Assembly (NCBI RefSeq): GCF_002043095.1
Contig: NZ_MVOC01000009.1
Span: 1 to 64,000, forward strand
Direction of reading: 5' to 3'
Length of the DNA: 64,000 nt
Origin: Mycobacterium sp. AT1
GTDB taxonomy: Bacteria; Actinomycetota; Actinomycetes; Mycobacteriales; Mycobacteriaceae
Shown here: positions 55,567-64,000 of the stretch, one piece after another
Layout of the letters: the number at the start of each line of letters is the position of its first letter
How positions within the stretch are numbered: position 1 is the stretch's first letter
Notes under the pieces: generated by a model
Told to the model about the DNA's origin: nothing
Seen by the model: only the letters and a program-made list of their open reading frames with translations
Database searches by the model: none
Program-made: the position numbers and the translations under genes

Positions 55567-56358
55567 ATGGGAATGCCGACTCCCCCGTTCGGAACGCTGA
55601 TGCGGCAGTGGCGGCGGCGACGTCACCTCAGTCAGCTCGACCTGGCCTTGGCGGCCGGCGTCTCGTCCCGCCACGTCAGCTTCGTCGAGACGGGCCGGTC
55701 GGCACCCAGCCGCGCCATGGTGATGCGTCTGGCCGGCGCGCTCGACGTGCCCTTACGGGAGCAGAACCGGATGTTGCTTGCCGCCGGACTGGCACCGGTG
55801 CACGGGGAACGCGGGTGGGACGATCCCGACATGGCCGCGGTCCGCGACGGCCTCGACACGGTGCTCAAGGCCTATGAGCCGTACCCGTGTCTTGCCGTAG
55901 ATCGCGACTGGGACGTGGTCGCCGCCAACGGCGGGGCCACTCTCCTGCTGGAGGGTGTCGCCGCGGATCTGCTGAATCAGCCCAACGCCCTTCGCATTTC
56001 GCTACACCCGGACGGTTTGGCGCCACGCATCCGCAACCTCGCACAGTGGCGCCACCACGTCGTCGGCCGGCTGCGCCGTGAGGTCGCCGTCAGCGGCTCG
56101 CAGACCCTGGCGGAGCTACTCGCCGAGGTCGAGGCGTACCCGGGCGGGTTCGACGCCCACCTCGACCTGGGTGCGGTCGCCGTGCCGCTACAGCTGGACG
56201 GCCCCGAGGGAACGGTCCTGTCCTTCCTCGGCACGGTGACGACATTCGGTACGGCGCTGGACCTGACCGCCGCAGAGCTCAGCATCGAGGCGTTCCTGCC
56301 CGCTGACGAACACACGGCGAGAGCCCTGCGCTCCCATCAAACTGGTATTACCACTTGA
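55567..56358 (+). CDS. XRE-family regulator with MmyB-like ligand domain
   Basis: 263 residues. The N-terminal helix-turn-helix ([62 protein letters not shown]) is followed by the MmyB-like PAS-type domain ([25 protein letters not shown] segment, here [26 protein letters not shown]), which binds fatty-acid-like ligands in Streptomyces. GGAGG stands 6 nt before the ATG. It is divergent from the small membrane protein gene. Confidence 0.88.
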   Translation: MGMPTPPFGTLMRQWRRRRHLSQLDLALAAGVSSRHVSFVETGRSAPSRAMVMRLAGALDVPLREQNRMLLAAGLAPVHGERGWDDPDMAAVRDGLDTVLKAYEPYPCLAVDRDWDVVAANGGATLLLEGVAADLLNQPNALRISLHPDGLAPRIRNLAQWRHHVVGRLRREVAVSGSQTLAELLAEVEAYPGGFDAHLDLGAVAVPLQLDGPEGTVLSFLGTVTTFGTALDLTAAELSIEAFLPADEHTARALRSHQTGITT

Positions 56359-56383
56359 CCTCTGGCCAGTGCGCTGTCAGAGT
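56343..56383 (+). promoter_or_regulatory. FadR-type operator and leaderless promoter of the GntR/FadR gene
   Basis: TGGTATTACCA (56343-56353) is a perfect dyad of the TGGTnnnACCA form bound by FadR-subfamily regulators. TTGACC (56355-56360) and CAGAGT (56378-56383) form a promoter with a 17-nt spacer, which places the start of transcription at about 56390, the A of the ATG. The operator abuts the -35, consistent with autorepression. Confidence 0.65.
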
Positions 56384-56389
56384 CGTGGC

Positions 56390-57118
56390 ATGGCACTGCA
56401 ACCCGTCCGCAGACAGTCGGTCCCCGAGGACGTCTTCGATCAGATCGTCGCCGAAGTCCTCAGCGGCGACATGCAACCCGGCGAAACGCTGCCCAGCGAG
56501 CGCCGCCTCGCCGAGATCCTCGGGGTGTCCCGTCCAGCGGTCCGCGAGGCCATCAAGCGCCTCACCGAGGCAGGCCTGGTCGACGTGCGCCAGGGCGAGT
56601 CCACCACCGTTCGCGACTTTCGCCGGCACGCCGGACTCGACCTGCTCCCCCGGCTACTCATCCGGGCGGGCGAGGTCGACGTCTCCGTCGTGCGCAGCAT
56701 CCTGGAGACCCGGTTGCACAACGGCCCCAAGATCGCCGAACTCGCCGCCCGACGCCGGCCCGAGGTAGCCGCGCTGCTCGACGCCTCGGTCGACGCGCTC
56801 GCCGCAGAGGACGACGCGATAGAACGGCAGCGGCACGCCCTGACGTTCTGGGATCACGTCGTCGACGGTGCCGACTCGATCGTATTTCGGTTGATGTACA
56901 ACACTCTTCGCGCCACCTATGAGCCGGCGCTGCCTGCGCTGGCCGCCATGATGTCCGCCGAAGTGGGGCGCCCCGACGCCTACCGAGCCGTCGCGAACGC
57001 GATTCGCGACGGCGATTCGAGGGCGGCCGAACGTGCTGCCCTCGAGTTGCTCGAGCCCGCGACCGTCGCGCTACTCAACGCTCTCGACGCTCTCGACGAA
57101 ATGGAGTCCGCCCCGTGA
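56390..57118 (+). CDS. GntR-family regulator of the FadR subfamily
   Basis: 242 residues. Winged helix: [60 protein letters not shown]. The C-terminal all-helical FadR domain follows ([66 protein letters not shown]), which binds acyl-CoA or an acid in relatives. The predicted mRNA is leaderless. The last four bases overlap the next gene (GTGA), a membrane hydroxylase, which is its likely target. Confidence 0.9.
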   Translation: MALQPVRRQSVPEDVFDQIVAEVLSGDMQPGETLPSERRLAEILGVSRPAVREAIKRLTEAGLVDVRQGESTTVRDFRRHAGLDLLPRLLIRAGEVDVSVVRSILETRLHNGPKIAELAARRRPEVAALLDASVDALAAEDDAIERQRHALTFWDHVVDGADSIVFRLMYNTLRATYEPALPALAAMMSAEVGRPDAYRAVANAIRDGDSRAAERAALELLEPATVALLNALDALDEMESAP

Positions 57119-57780
57119 CCACCCGCCCCGAACGCCGCGGCTTCACCCTCGCCGACGCCGCGCGCGAGTTCTCGAGCCACCCGTCGCCGTGGATGATCGG
57201 CGCCACCCTGACCGCGGCACTGGCCGCGCGGATCGCCGTCGGCGACTGGCAGGTCACCGACGCGTTGGTGCCCGCGGTGATGTTGGCGCTCTTTCCGTTC
57301 TTCGAGTGGCTGGTCCACGTCGTCGTCCTCCACTGGCGGCCACGACGCGTCGGCGGTGTGACCGTCGACTCGCTGTTGGCCCGCAAGCACCGCGAGCACC
57401 ACGGCGACCCGCGGGAGGTGTCGCTCATCTTCATCCCGTGGCAGGCCCTGGCCTGGATCCTGCCCGTCGCGGGAGCCGTTGCGCTGCTTGCCTTTCCGCG
57501 GATCGAACTCGGGCTGACGTTCCTGGTGTTCCTTGGCGCGCTCGGGCTCGGCTACGAGTGGTGCCACTACCTGATTCACAGCGACTACAAGCCCAAGACG
57601 CGGTTCTACCGAGCGATTTGGCGCAATCACCGTCAGCACCACTTCAAGAACGAGCACTACTGGTTCACGGTGACCAGCTCGGGGACCGCCGACCGCGTGC
57701 TCGGCACCCATCCGGACCCGGCTGAGGTCGCCTCATCGCCGACGGCGAAGAACCTCCACGCGGCTACGCCTGGACGATGA
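57115..57780 (+). CDS. fatty-acid hydroxylase/sterol desaturase superfamily membrane protein
   Basis: 221 residues with four membrane helices and the histidine boxes for a di-iron site: [17 protein letters not shown] and [13 protein letters not shown]. The EWLVH segment gives a further His. Such enzymes hydroxylate or desaturate lipid tails at the membrane. The GTG start overlaps the stop of the FadR-type gene, giving a regulator-enzyme operon that probably responds to an acyl compound. The 3' end overlaps the L,D-transpeptidase gene by 17 bp. Confidence 0.9.
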   Translation: MTTRPERRGFTLADAAREFSSHPSPWMIGATLTAALAARIAVGDWQVTDALVPAVMLALFPFFEWLVHVVVLHWRPRRVGGVTVDSLLARKHREHHGDPREVSLIFIPWQALAWILPVAGAVALLAFPRIELGLTFLVFLGALGLGYEWCHYLIHSDYKPKTRFYRAIWRNHRQHHFKNEHYWFTVTSSGTADRVLGTHPDPAEVASSPTAKNLHAATPGR

Positions 57781-58510
57781 TCGGATCGCCGATGCTGACC
57801 TGGTCGTAGTACCAGGCCGCGTTGTCGGGACTGAGGTTGATGCAGCCGTGACTGACGTTGGCATTCCCCTGGGACGCCACCGACCACGGCGCCCCGTGCA
57901 CGTACACGCCGCCCCAGGTGACCCGGACCGCGTCGTAGACGGTCAGTTTGTAGCCCTCGGGGTCGCTCAACGGGATGCCGATGGTGCGGGAATCCATGAC
58001 GACGGGCGACTGCTTCTCCAGCGCGGTGAAGCTGCCGATCGGCGTGGTGTGCCTCGGCTTGCCCATCGACGCGGGCATGGTCCGCGCCACCTGACCGTCG
58101 ACGCTGACGGTGAACGTGTGGGCATCCAGATCGGCGACACCGACGACGGACGCCCCCGCCTCGAAGCTGGTCTTGGCTCCACCGACCGACAGCGCGACCG
58201 TCGAGTGCGCAGGCCAGTAGCCACTCGGGTTCCACTGCACGACGTCGTTCTTCAACCACGTGAAGTTGCCCTGCGGGGCATTCGGTGAGGTGATGCCGAA
58301 CGTCCGTTCGGCGGCGGCGCGATCCACCACGGGTTCCGCGAAGGTCACCGTGACGGGCATCGCGACGCCGACCACCTGGCCGGGCGCTGGGGAGATGTTT
58401 GCAACCGCAACAGGCCCTGGAGCCGCAGCCAGCCCAGTACCGACTGAACCACTCAGCAGGAGCGTCGCAATTCCCGCCACCGCCAACGCATATCGCACAT
58501 GTCTACGCAT
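57764..58510 (-). CDS. L,D-transpeptidase (LdtMt1/Ldt-like, YkuD domain)
   Basis: 248 residues with an N-terminal signal peptide (VRYALAVAGIATLLLSGSVGTGLAAA), one immunoglobulin-like domain (~residues 40-115) and a YkuD catalytic domain with His205 (VHGAPWS) and Cys223 in SHGCINLS. It makes 3-3 cross-links in peptidoglycan and is the target of carbapenems. Length and single Ig domain match the LdtMt1-like class rather than LdtMt2, which has two Ig domains. Confidence 0.93.
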   Translation of the reverse strand: MRRHVRYALAVAGIATLLLSGSVGTGLAAAPGPVAVANISPAPGQVVGVAMPVTVTFAEPVVDRAAAERTFGITSPNAPQGNFTWLKNDVVQWNPSGYWPAHSTVALSVGGAKTSFEAGASVVGVADLDAHTFTVSVDGQVARTMPASMGKPRHTTPIGSFTALEKQSPVVMDSRTIGIPLSDPEGYKLTVYDAVRVTWGGVYVHGAPWSVASQGNANVSHGCINLSPDNAAWYYDQVSIGDPIIVQA

Positions 58511-58564
58511 CTGAACAACCTCCGGGTGTCGGGCCTAGCTAGATGGTAGTTCGGTCGGCAACGG

Positions 58565-59191
58565 TCAAGTGTTAGCCGACCTCAGGCGAGCCGCCGCCAG
58601 CAGCAGGTAGCCCAGGCCGACGAAGCCCGCCGCGAGGACGGTCACGTTCACGGTCACCGCGGCGATGCCCACACTCGCGGGATCCAGGAAGTAGTACGGC
58701 GCGCGCCGCCCGAGCCGGTTGAGGACGACGAGCGCCACCCCGAGGTACGCGGCGGGGTATGCCAGCCATGCCAGCGGATGCCACCACTTCCCCACGCTGG
58801 CACCGTGTCCGACCACGCGATGACCGACCAAGAGCCAGTCGGTGACCGCAAGAACCGGGACGACGACGTGCAACAGGAAGTTCGCGGGGGTGTAGCCCAT
58901 GCTGCGGCCGGTCAGCAGCAGGTTCCACACCACTCCTGCGACGACGACGTAGAGGACGACCGCGCCGCGCAGCCCCGTGCGGGAGTCGGCTCGCGGCGAG
59001 AACAGCGTCCACGCGTAGTAGGCCGCGGCCAGGATGTTGGCCTGGTAGGTGAACGTGATGAGCCGCCACGCCACCCCGGAGCGCGAGGTCACCTCGACGA
59101 CCAGAAGGGCGATCGCCACGGCAAGCACGATCGTGGCGCGTAGCGCAAAGCGCAGAGCAGTGCCGGCAGTCGGCGCGGGGGATGTCGTCAA
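58565..59191 (-). CDS. Pr6Pr family membrane protein
   Basis: 208 residues with six membrane helices; FTYQANILAAAYYAWTLFSPR, HVVVPVLAVTDWLLVGH and WHPLAWLAYPAAYLGVALV are the Pr6Pr family pattern (FAR-17a/AIG1-like). The start is a TTG just after the stop of the DUF7159 gene; no ATG is available. Function unknown; relatives in animals are membrane hydrolases of fatty-acid esters. Confidence 0.8.
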   Translation of the reverse strand: MTTSPAPTAGTALRFALRATIVLAVAIALLVVEVTSRSGVAWRLITFTYQANILAAAYYAWTLFSPRADSRTGLRGAVVLYVVVAGVVWNLLLTGRSMGYTPANFLLHVVVPVLAVTDWLLVGHRVVGHGASVGKWWHPLAWLAYPAAYLGVALVVLNRLGRRAPYYFLDPASVGIAAVTVNVTVLAAGFVGLGYLLLAAARLRSANT

Positions 59192-59192
59192 A

Positions 59193-60452
59193 CTAGCCGG
59201 GTCCGGGCGTCAGCTTCTCTTTGATGCGCGAGAGGATGCCGGGTTTCTTCGTCGGCACCGGCTCGACGTAGGGAGGCGCGACAGTGGGCGGCAGTGGCGT
59301 CCCGACCATCGGCGGGGCGAGCGAGGGGTCCTCCGGGGCAGCAGGAGGGGCTTCCGGCTCCACGATGGGAGCCTGGTCGACGGGCGGCGCCTCGGCAGGC
59401 GAGTCGACGACCGCTACGGGTGCCTCGTCGACGACCGGCGCGGGGGCCTCTGGCGGTGGTGGCGGCGCTGCTTCGACGACGGGCGCCGGTGGGACCGCGA
59501 CCGGCGGCGGCGGCGCCGCGGGCGGCTCGGCCCTGGCGACTTCCGGGACCTCGACCCTGGCGGCGGGGACGGGTTCGCTCGGCTGAGCGGAACGCGTGGG
59601 GGTCAGCTGCAGGCTGACGGCGATCGAGACGGACACGACGAACGTGACGGCGCCGACGACCAGCATCGCGGCCGGGCCGACCGTCGCCAGGGTCCGGCGG
59701 CGCTTGTTCTTGGCGCCGATCACCAGCTGCTCGGCGCGGTCCGAGCGGGCGTCGACGACGAAGCCGTCGTCGAGCGCGGCAAGCGGCATCTCGGTGCTCT
59801 GTGCCGACGCCAGTGCCGCCCCGCGGGCCAGCGCGAGCTTGGCCTCCTCCGGGGCGAACACCGGTACCGCCAAGGCGTCTTCGAGCCGGTGCAGAAGCGG
59901 GTCGAGGTCGCCGGCCGAACCCACCACGACGAGCGCCTCCGGTGCCCAGTCGGCGCGGATGAAGATGGTGCTCAGCCAGCTGATCAGGGCGTCGTCGGAG
60001 TCGACGGAGTGGTTGAACGCCGTCTGCACCGCACCGTCGCTGGTGTTGACGATCAGCGAGATCACCGACTCGGGTTCGACGACGCACACCGCGGTGGTGT
60101 CGTAGCCGAGCACGTCGGCGATGCCGCGGGCCAGCGCCTCGGTGGCCTCCGGCATACGGATCGCCACGACGTTGTCGAAGCCGGACTCCGACAGCGACTC
60201 CATCAGCATGGAGGCCTGCAGATCGGCGTCTTCGCTCCAGGTCACGCCGATGGAGTGCAGGCGGAGGCCTCGGGTGGCCGCAATCGCCTCGGTGCGCAGG
60301 ACCGCTGCGGTGGCCTGCTCCGAGGTCGGCAGATCGCCGTCGGTGAAGGCGATGGAGTCGCGATCCATCGTCGCTCCATCGGCGTCCTGGCCTTCGACCA
60401 GAACCAAACCGACCGACGTCGGCGTCATCGACAAGCCGAGCACGGCGTCCAC
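59193..60452 (-). CDS. DUF7159 envelope protein with actin/HSP70-like N-terminus and Pro/Ala-rich tail
   Basis: About 419 residues. The start DAVLGLSMTPTSVGLVLVEGQDADG is the conserved opening of the mycobacterial DUF7159 group, a divergent actin-like ATPase fold (VVVGSAGDLDPLLHRLEDAL). One membrane helix (~residues 268-290, AMLVVGAVTFVVSVSIAVSL) is followed by a Pro/Ala/Val-rich outer tail ending in KKPGILSRIKEKLTPGPG. A GTG at 60452, after AAGGGG, is chosen; the longer open frame is not used. Its role is unknown; relatives often lie near cell-wall genes. Confidence 0.82.
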   Translation of the reverse strand: MDAVLGLSMTPTSVGLVLVEGQDADGATMDRDSIAFTDGDLPTSEQATAAVLRTEAIAATRGLRLHSIGVTWSEDADLQASMLMESLSESGFDNVVAIRMPEATEALARGIADVLGYDTTAVCVVEPESVISLIVNTSDGAVQTAFNHSVDSDDALISWLSTIFIRADWAPEALVVVGSAGDLDPLLHRLEDALAVPVFAPEEAKLALARGAALASAQSTEMPLAALDDGFVVDARSDRAEQLVIGAKNKRRRTLATVGPAAMLVVGAVTFVVSVSIAVSLQLTPTRSAQPSEPVPAARVEVPEVARAEPPAAPPPPVAVPPAPVVEAAPPPPPEAPAPVVDEAPVAVVDSPAEAPPVDQAPIVEPEAPPAAPEDPSLAPPMVGTPLPPTVAPPYVEPVPTKKPGILSRIKEKLTPGPG

Positions 60453-60563
60453 ATGTACCCCTTCGGAGCCACGAGGCGGCCGCGCACGGGCAGCACCAGC
60501 GTGGAGGACCATTGCGCGCGACATTACCCGTTGTCCGCCCGCCCTGCGTGGCAGGGTAACCGT

Positions 60564-62027
60564 ATGACGGAAGGACGAACTGACGACCGCGCACCGGAAC
60601 GCACCGTGTTCGGACACCCGATCGGACTGGTGAACCTCTTCGGTGTCGAGCTGTGGGAGCGCTTCTCGTTCTACGGGATGCTGACCATCCTCGGGTACTA
60701 CCTCTACTACTCCGTTACCGAGGGTGGGCTGGGGCTTCCGCAGGCCACGGCGACGGGAATCGTCGGCGCGTACGGCGGTCTGGTGTACCTGTCGACGGTG
60801 CTCGGCGGGTGGGTCGCGGACCGCGTTCTCGGCATGGAGCGCACGGTGTTCTACGGCGGCACCGTCGTCATGCTCGGACACATCGCACTGGCGGTCCTGC
60901 CTGGCCTGACGGGCGTCGGCGTCGGCCTGGGACTGGTCGCACTCGGGTCGGGTGCGCTGAAGGCGAATGCGTCGTCGCTGCTCGGCACGCTCTACGACAA
61001 GGACGACGCCCGCGCCGACGGCGGCTTCACGCTGTTCTACCTCGGGATCAACCTGGGGGCATTCGTTGGGCCGCTGATCACCGGACTGCTGCAGTCCAGC
61101 GTGGGCTTCCACTGGGGCTTCGGCGCGGCGGCGGTCGGCATGGCGCTCGGCCTCGGTCAGTACGTGGCCTTCCGCCGCAATCTGGGGACCCACGGTCGCG
61201 ACGTGCCCAACCCGTTGCCGCGCGACAAGATCGCCGTCTACGTCGGCGCGCTGGTCGCGGTCGTGGCCGCGGTCGCCGCGGTGTTGGCGACGGGCATCGT
61301 GAAGCTCGCGAACCTGTCGCAGGTGACCACCGGGGTCATCATCGCGGCGTCGGTCGCGTACTTCGCCGTAATGCTCAGAAGCCCGAAGGTCGAAGCCGTC
61401 GAGCGCACCCGCGTGCGGGCCTTCATCCCGCTGTTCGTCGCCAACGCGGTGTTCTGGTCGCTGTTCCAGCAGATCTTCACGGTGCTGGCGGTGTATTCCG
61501 ACGAACGGATGAACTGGTCGATCTTCGGGTGGACGGCGCCGTCCAGTTGGATCGGGTCGATCGAGCCGGTGTGGATCATCCTGCTGTCCCCCGTCTTCGC
61601 CGCGATGTGGACCAGGCTCGGCAACCGGGCCCCCACCACCCCGCGCAAGTTCGCCTACGGCGTCATCGGCATGGGGGTGGCGTTCCTCCTGTTCCTGCCG
61701 TTTGCGGGGACGACGGGCAAGGCGGTGCCCGCGCTCCTGGTCGCCGCCGTTCTGGCCGCGTTCGCGGTGTCGGAGTTGATGCTCTCGCCGATCGGGCTCT
61801 CGGTCACCACCAAGCTGGCTCCGCAGGCGTTCCGCGCGCAGATGATGGCGCTCTACTTCTTCTCCGTCGGCCTCGGCACGTCGATGTCCGGCGTGCTCGC
61901 CGGGTATTACGACCCCTCAAGGGAATTCGCCTATTTTGGGATCCTCGGTGCGGTCGCCATCGCGGTGGGCGTGGTGGTATTCGCGATCAGCGGGTGGATC
62001 AGCAGGCTCATGGAGGGCGTGCACTAA
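60564..62027 (+). CDS. POT/PTR2-family proton-dependent oligopeptide transporter
   Basis: 487 residues with 14 predicted helices. The family signature ELWERFSFYGM (ExxERFxYY type) lies in helix 1 and FTLFYLGINLGAFVGPLITG in helix 5. It imports di- and tripeptides with protons. It is divergent from the DUF7159 gene (111 bp between starts), and the ATG is the first with a plausible ribosome site. Confidence 0.93.
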   Translation: MTEGRTDDRAPERTVFGHPIGLVNLFGVELWERFSFYGMLTILGYYLYYSVTEGGLGLPQATATGIVGAYGGLVYLSTVLGGWVADRVLGMERTVFYGGTVVMLGHIALAVLPGLTGVGVGLGLVALGSGALKANASSLLGTLYDKDDARADGGFTLFYLGINLGAFVGPLITGLLQSSVGFHWGFGAAAVGMALGLGQYVAFRRNLGTHGRDVPNPLPRDKIAVYVGALVAVVAAVAAVLATGIVKLANLSQVTTGVIIAASVAYFAVMLRSPKVEAVERTRVRAFIPLFVANAVFWSLFQQIFTVLAVYSDERMNWSIFGWTAPSSWIGSIEPVWIILLSPVFAAMWTRLGNRAPTTPRKFAYGVIGMGVAFLLFLPFAGTTGKAVPALLVAAVLAAFAVSELMLSPIGLSVTTKLAPQAFRAQMMALYFFSVGLGTSMSGVLAGYYDPSREFAYFGILGAVAIAVGVVVFAISGWISRLMEGVH

Positions 62028-62130
62028 GGCGTCCTTGGCCGAGTTGTGACCTGTCGTAGGCCGAATCCAGTCTGCGCCCGCGCGATGATGGAACGCGTTG
62101 GGGGCCGCGAGGTTCGGCTAAGGAGGCGTC

Positions 62131-62328
62131 ATGACTGCACCGGAACTGTTGGTGGACGTAGGTGTGGCCTCCGTGCGTCGACTCGGGCGGTTCGACGCCA
62201 CGGCGAGGTGCTCGTGCGGGTGGACCGGCCGCCGCCGACTGCTGGTGGCCGCCGCGGAACAGGACGCGTGGGCGCATGCCATGCGGGACAGCTGCGAGGT
62301 GTCCACCCCGTTGGTGCTCGCCTGGTAG
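62131..62328 (+). CDS. small Cys-containing protein
   Basis: 65 residues with a very strong AAGGAGG site 4 nt before the ATG, so it is likely real. It has CSCGWTGRRRLL and a later DSC, three cysteines that could bind zinc. No family is recognised. It lies 103 bp after the peptide-transporter stop and 19 bp before the convergent threonine-dehydratase-like gene. Confidence 0.65.
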   Translation: MTAPELLVDVGVASVRRLGRFDATARCSCGWTGRRRLLVAAAEQDAWAHAMRDSCEVSTPLVLAW

Positions 62329-62347
62329 TCCGGTACGGACGTACCAG

Positions 62348-63295
62348 TCAGCCGGCGAGGATCTCGGCCAGAAGCGCCGGTTCGACGTTGCCGCCCGACA
62401 CCACGACCACCGTCGGCCCCGGCGGCGTCTCCCCGCTCCGGTAGGCCGCCAGGGCGGTGGCACCGCTCGGTTCGGCCACCAGATGCGCCCGCAGCGCGAT
62501 CTCCCGCACGGCCGCGCGAATGTCGTTCTCCGACACCGTGATCAACTCGTCGAGCACCGTCTGCAGATGCGCGAAGGTCAGTTCCGATGGCTGTGAGCGA
62601 AGCCCGTCGGCGACGGTGCGGTTGCGGTCCTCGATCGACCAGTCGACGCGGTGCCCCGCGGCGAGGCTCGCGGCGGTGTCGCCGGCCAGTTCGGGTTCGA
62701 CGCCGACCACCCTCGCCTGGGGCGCGAGGGCCTTCACCGCGGTGCCGATGCCGGATGCCAGGCCTCCGCCGCTGACCGGGACGATGACGGAGGCGACGTC
62801 GGGAAGGTCCTCGACGATCTCCAGCCCGATGGTGCCCTGCCCGGCGATGACGTCGGGATGGTCGAACGGCGGGATCAGCACCCCGCCGGTGCGGGCCACC
62901 ACCTCCTCGGCCACCTTTTCGCGTTGACCGGCCGCACACAGCACCACCTCGGCGCCGTGGCGGCGAGTGGCGTCGACCTTCACCATCGGAGTCTCCTCGG
63001 GCATGACGATCGACGCGCTGATCCCGAACGTGGCCGCCGCATGGGCCACGGCCTGGGCGTGGTTGCCGCTGGAGTAGGCGACCACGCCCCTGGCCCGGAC
63101 GGCGGGATCGAGGTGGGCGATCGCGTTGAACGCGCCACGCACCTTGAACGCGCCGATGGCCTGCAGGTTCTCCGGTTTCAGCCACAGCGGACGCTCGGGA
63201 TCACCCCACGGTGCGGGTATCAGCGGCGTGCGGAGCACCGATCCGCGGATTCGATCGGCTGCGGAGCGGATGTCGTCGACGGTGACCAGTTGCAT
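62348..63295 (-). CDS. serine/threonine dehydratase-like PLP enzyme
   Basis: 315 residues of fold-type II PLP enzymes. The Schiff-base lysine is Lys51 in AIGAFKVRGAFNAI, the phosphate loop is SGGGLASG, and AYSSGNHAQAVAHAAATF covers the substrate site. No C-terminal regulatory ACT domain is present, so it is a catabolic threonine/serine dehydratase or racemase rather than biosynthetic IlvA. The ATG at 63295 is chosen because the upstream frame is not conserved in character. Product would be 2-oxobutyrate or pyruvate plus ammonia. Confidence 0.88.
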   Translation of the reverse strand: MQLVTVDDIRSAADRIRGSVLRTPLIPAPWGDPERPLWLKPENLQAIGAFKVRGAFNAIAHLDPAVRARGVVAYSSGNHAQAVAHAAATFGISASIVMPEETPMVKVDATRRHGAEVVLCAAGQREKVAEEVVARTGGVLIPPFDHPDVIAGQGTIGLEIVEDLPDVASVIVPVSGGGLASGIGTAVKALAPQARVVGVEPELAGDTAASLAAGHRVDWSIEDRNRTVADGLRSQPSELTFAHLQTVLDELITVSENDIRAAVREIALRAHLVAEPSGATALAAYRSGETPPGPTVVVVSGGNVEPALLAEILAG

Positions 63296-63330
63296 GCCCT
63301 CGAGTCTGTCAGCAGGCGCTGACTGACAGG

Positions 63331-63801
63331 GTGTCCCGTGTGACCGACGCGTTCTCGTTTCCGATCGTTCCGCGCTACGCCGAAGTCGACCAGCAGGGCG
63401 TGGTGTTCCACGGCCACTACCTGACCTGGTTCGACGAGGCCTCCACCGCCTTCTTGGACCACGTCGGCGTGCCGATCGTCGAGTTCGACCAGTGGGATGT
63501 GGATCTGCAGACGGTGCACGCCGAGCTCGACTACCTCGCACCGGTTCGGTGGCGCGACGACGTCCGGGTCGAGGTTCGATGCCGGTCGACGGGGCGGACG
63601 AGTTTCACCCTGGGGTTCGACGTGGTGCGCCGCGACCCCGACGGCACCGAGGTGCCGACGACGCGCGGTCGCAACGTCTACGTCGTCGTCTCGACGCGGG
63701 ACTGGACATCCCGGGAGCTGCCCGCACCGCTGCGGGAGGCGCTTACTTCCGTTGCGAGTCAAGGGCGCAACGCGCCCGATGGCGGTACCGTCACTCCATG
63801 A
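63331..63801 (+). CDS. acyl-CoA thioesterase (4-hydroxybenzoyl-CoA thioesterase type)
   Basis: 156 residues. Hot-dog-fold signature PRYAEVDQQGVVFHGHYLTWFDEASTAFL, with the catalytic Asp in the EVDQQGV motif. The family cleaves acyl-CoA thioesters (YbgC/FcbC type). The start is a GTG at 63331 or three codons later. The stop overlaps the next gene's ATG by 4 bp (ATGA), coupling it to the agmatinase. Confidence 0.88.
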   Translation: MSRVTDAFSFPIVPRYAEVDQQGVVFHGHYLTWFDEASTAFLDHVGVPIVEFDQWDVDLQTVHAELDYLAPVRWRDDVRVEVRCRSTGRTSFTLGFDVVRRDPDGTEVPTTRGRNVYVVVSTRDWTSRELPAPLREALTSVASQGRNAPDGGTVTP

Positions 63802-64000
63802 GCCACGATCACGGCCACCACCACGGTGAACCCCATCGCGAACTCCCGCCGGGAATGGCCGAGCAGCTCGACCTGCCCTACTCGGGGCTCGCCACGTTCG
63901 GACATCGCCCATTCCTCACCGAGGTCGAACAACTCGATTCGTGGCGGCCGGACGTCGCGATCGTCGGAGCACCCTTCGACGTGGGGACGACGAATCGGCC
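63798..64000 (+). CDS. agmatinase/ureohydrolase, N-terminal part (runs off window)
   Basis: The first 67 residues are visible: a His-rich start (MSHDHGHHHGEPHRELP), then FGHRPFLTEVEQLDSWRPDVAIVGAPFDVGTTNRP, which is the ureohydrolase opening with GAPFDVGTTNRPG. The enzyme would hydrolyse agmatine or a related guanidino compound to urea. The manganese ligands are beyond the window. The ATG overlaps the stop of the thioesterase. Confidence 0.88.
   Translation, partial: MSHDHGHHHGEPHRELPPGMAEQLDLPYSGLATFGHRPFLTEVEQLDSWRPDVAIVGAPFDVGTTNR

Noticed and set aside
59049..60563. N-terminal extension of the peptide transporter through the DUF7159 region
   Set aside because: The POT signature starts at residue ~30 after the ATG at 60564, and the extension is antisense shadow.

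Overview
The window is one contiguous piece of a high-GC actinobacterial chromosome, almost certainly from a fast-growing mycobacterium (Mycolicibacterium-type). The basis is the furA-katG pair, a cutinase, a close CYP125 relative, an Rv0315-like Tat-exported GH16 protein, DUF7159 and proline-rich envelope proteins, and frequent leaderless or GTG-started genes. I see no insertion sequence, prophage, tRNA, rRNA or CRISPR array. Coding density is very high and no gene-free stretch exceeds about 275 bp. All 16 tail-to-tail gene pairs meet within 27 bp, and seven of them overlap.

Layout. 0-4.4 kb: minus-strand operon of an MMPL transporter, a type III polyketide synthase, an ICMT/YpbQ-like methyltransferase and an FAD hydroxylase (cut by the window edge), an Srs/Bps-type phenolic-lipid or polyketide-quinone locus behind a promoter with a repeated operator-like element. 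4.4-13 kb: a secreted protein built of six 16-residue repeats, an SRPBCC protein, an amino-acid permease, a cutinase, a MenC homologue that has lost all its catalytic residues, a GNAT, a Pro-rich membrane protein and an Amt channel. 13-16 kb: furA-katG from a probably leaderless promoter. 16.9-20.1 kb: a three-gene URC-type uracil catabolic operon (GTP cyclohydrolase II-like, DUF1688, UPRTase). 20-26 kb: an SGNH hydrolase/acyltransferase-3 pair, a Rieske lipoprotein, a VanY peptidase and a phosphatase. 26.1-27.2 kb: a TerC-family gene under what looks like a yybP-ykoY manganese riboswitch, with a helix that can hide the ribosome binding site. 27-33 kb: an amidase, a NarL-type two-component system split by an antiparallel stand-alone receiver, and two alpha/beta hydrolases. 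33.8-38.5 kb: operon cinA - choline-kinase-like gene - dimethylglycine-dehydrogenase-like gene. 38.6-43.5 kb: DedA, a GT87 glycosyltransferase and a large GH2 enzyme.

44-55 kb carries three sites matching the KstR (cholesterol regulon) operator. They lie between an SDR and a DapB-like gene, before a nitronate monooxygenase, and before a CYP125, so part of this region is probably a satellite of the sterol regulon. An anti-sigma/STAS pair, a HAD phosphatase, a TetR-molybdopterin oxidoreductase pair and a GH16 gene are interspersed. 55.5-64 kb: an XRE regulator, a leaderless FadR-type regulator fused by a 4-bp overlap to a fatty-acid hydroxylase, an L,D-transpeptidase, DUF7159, a POT peptide transporter, a threonine-dehydratase-like enzyme, a thioesterase and the start of an agmatinase.

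Functional names come from motif recognition and memory of family sequences; no database search was possible.
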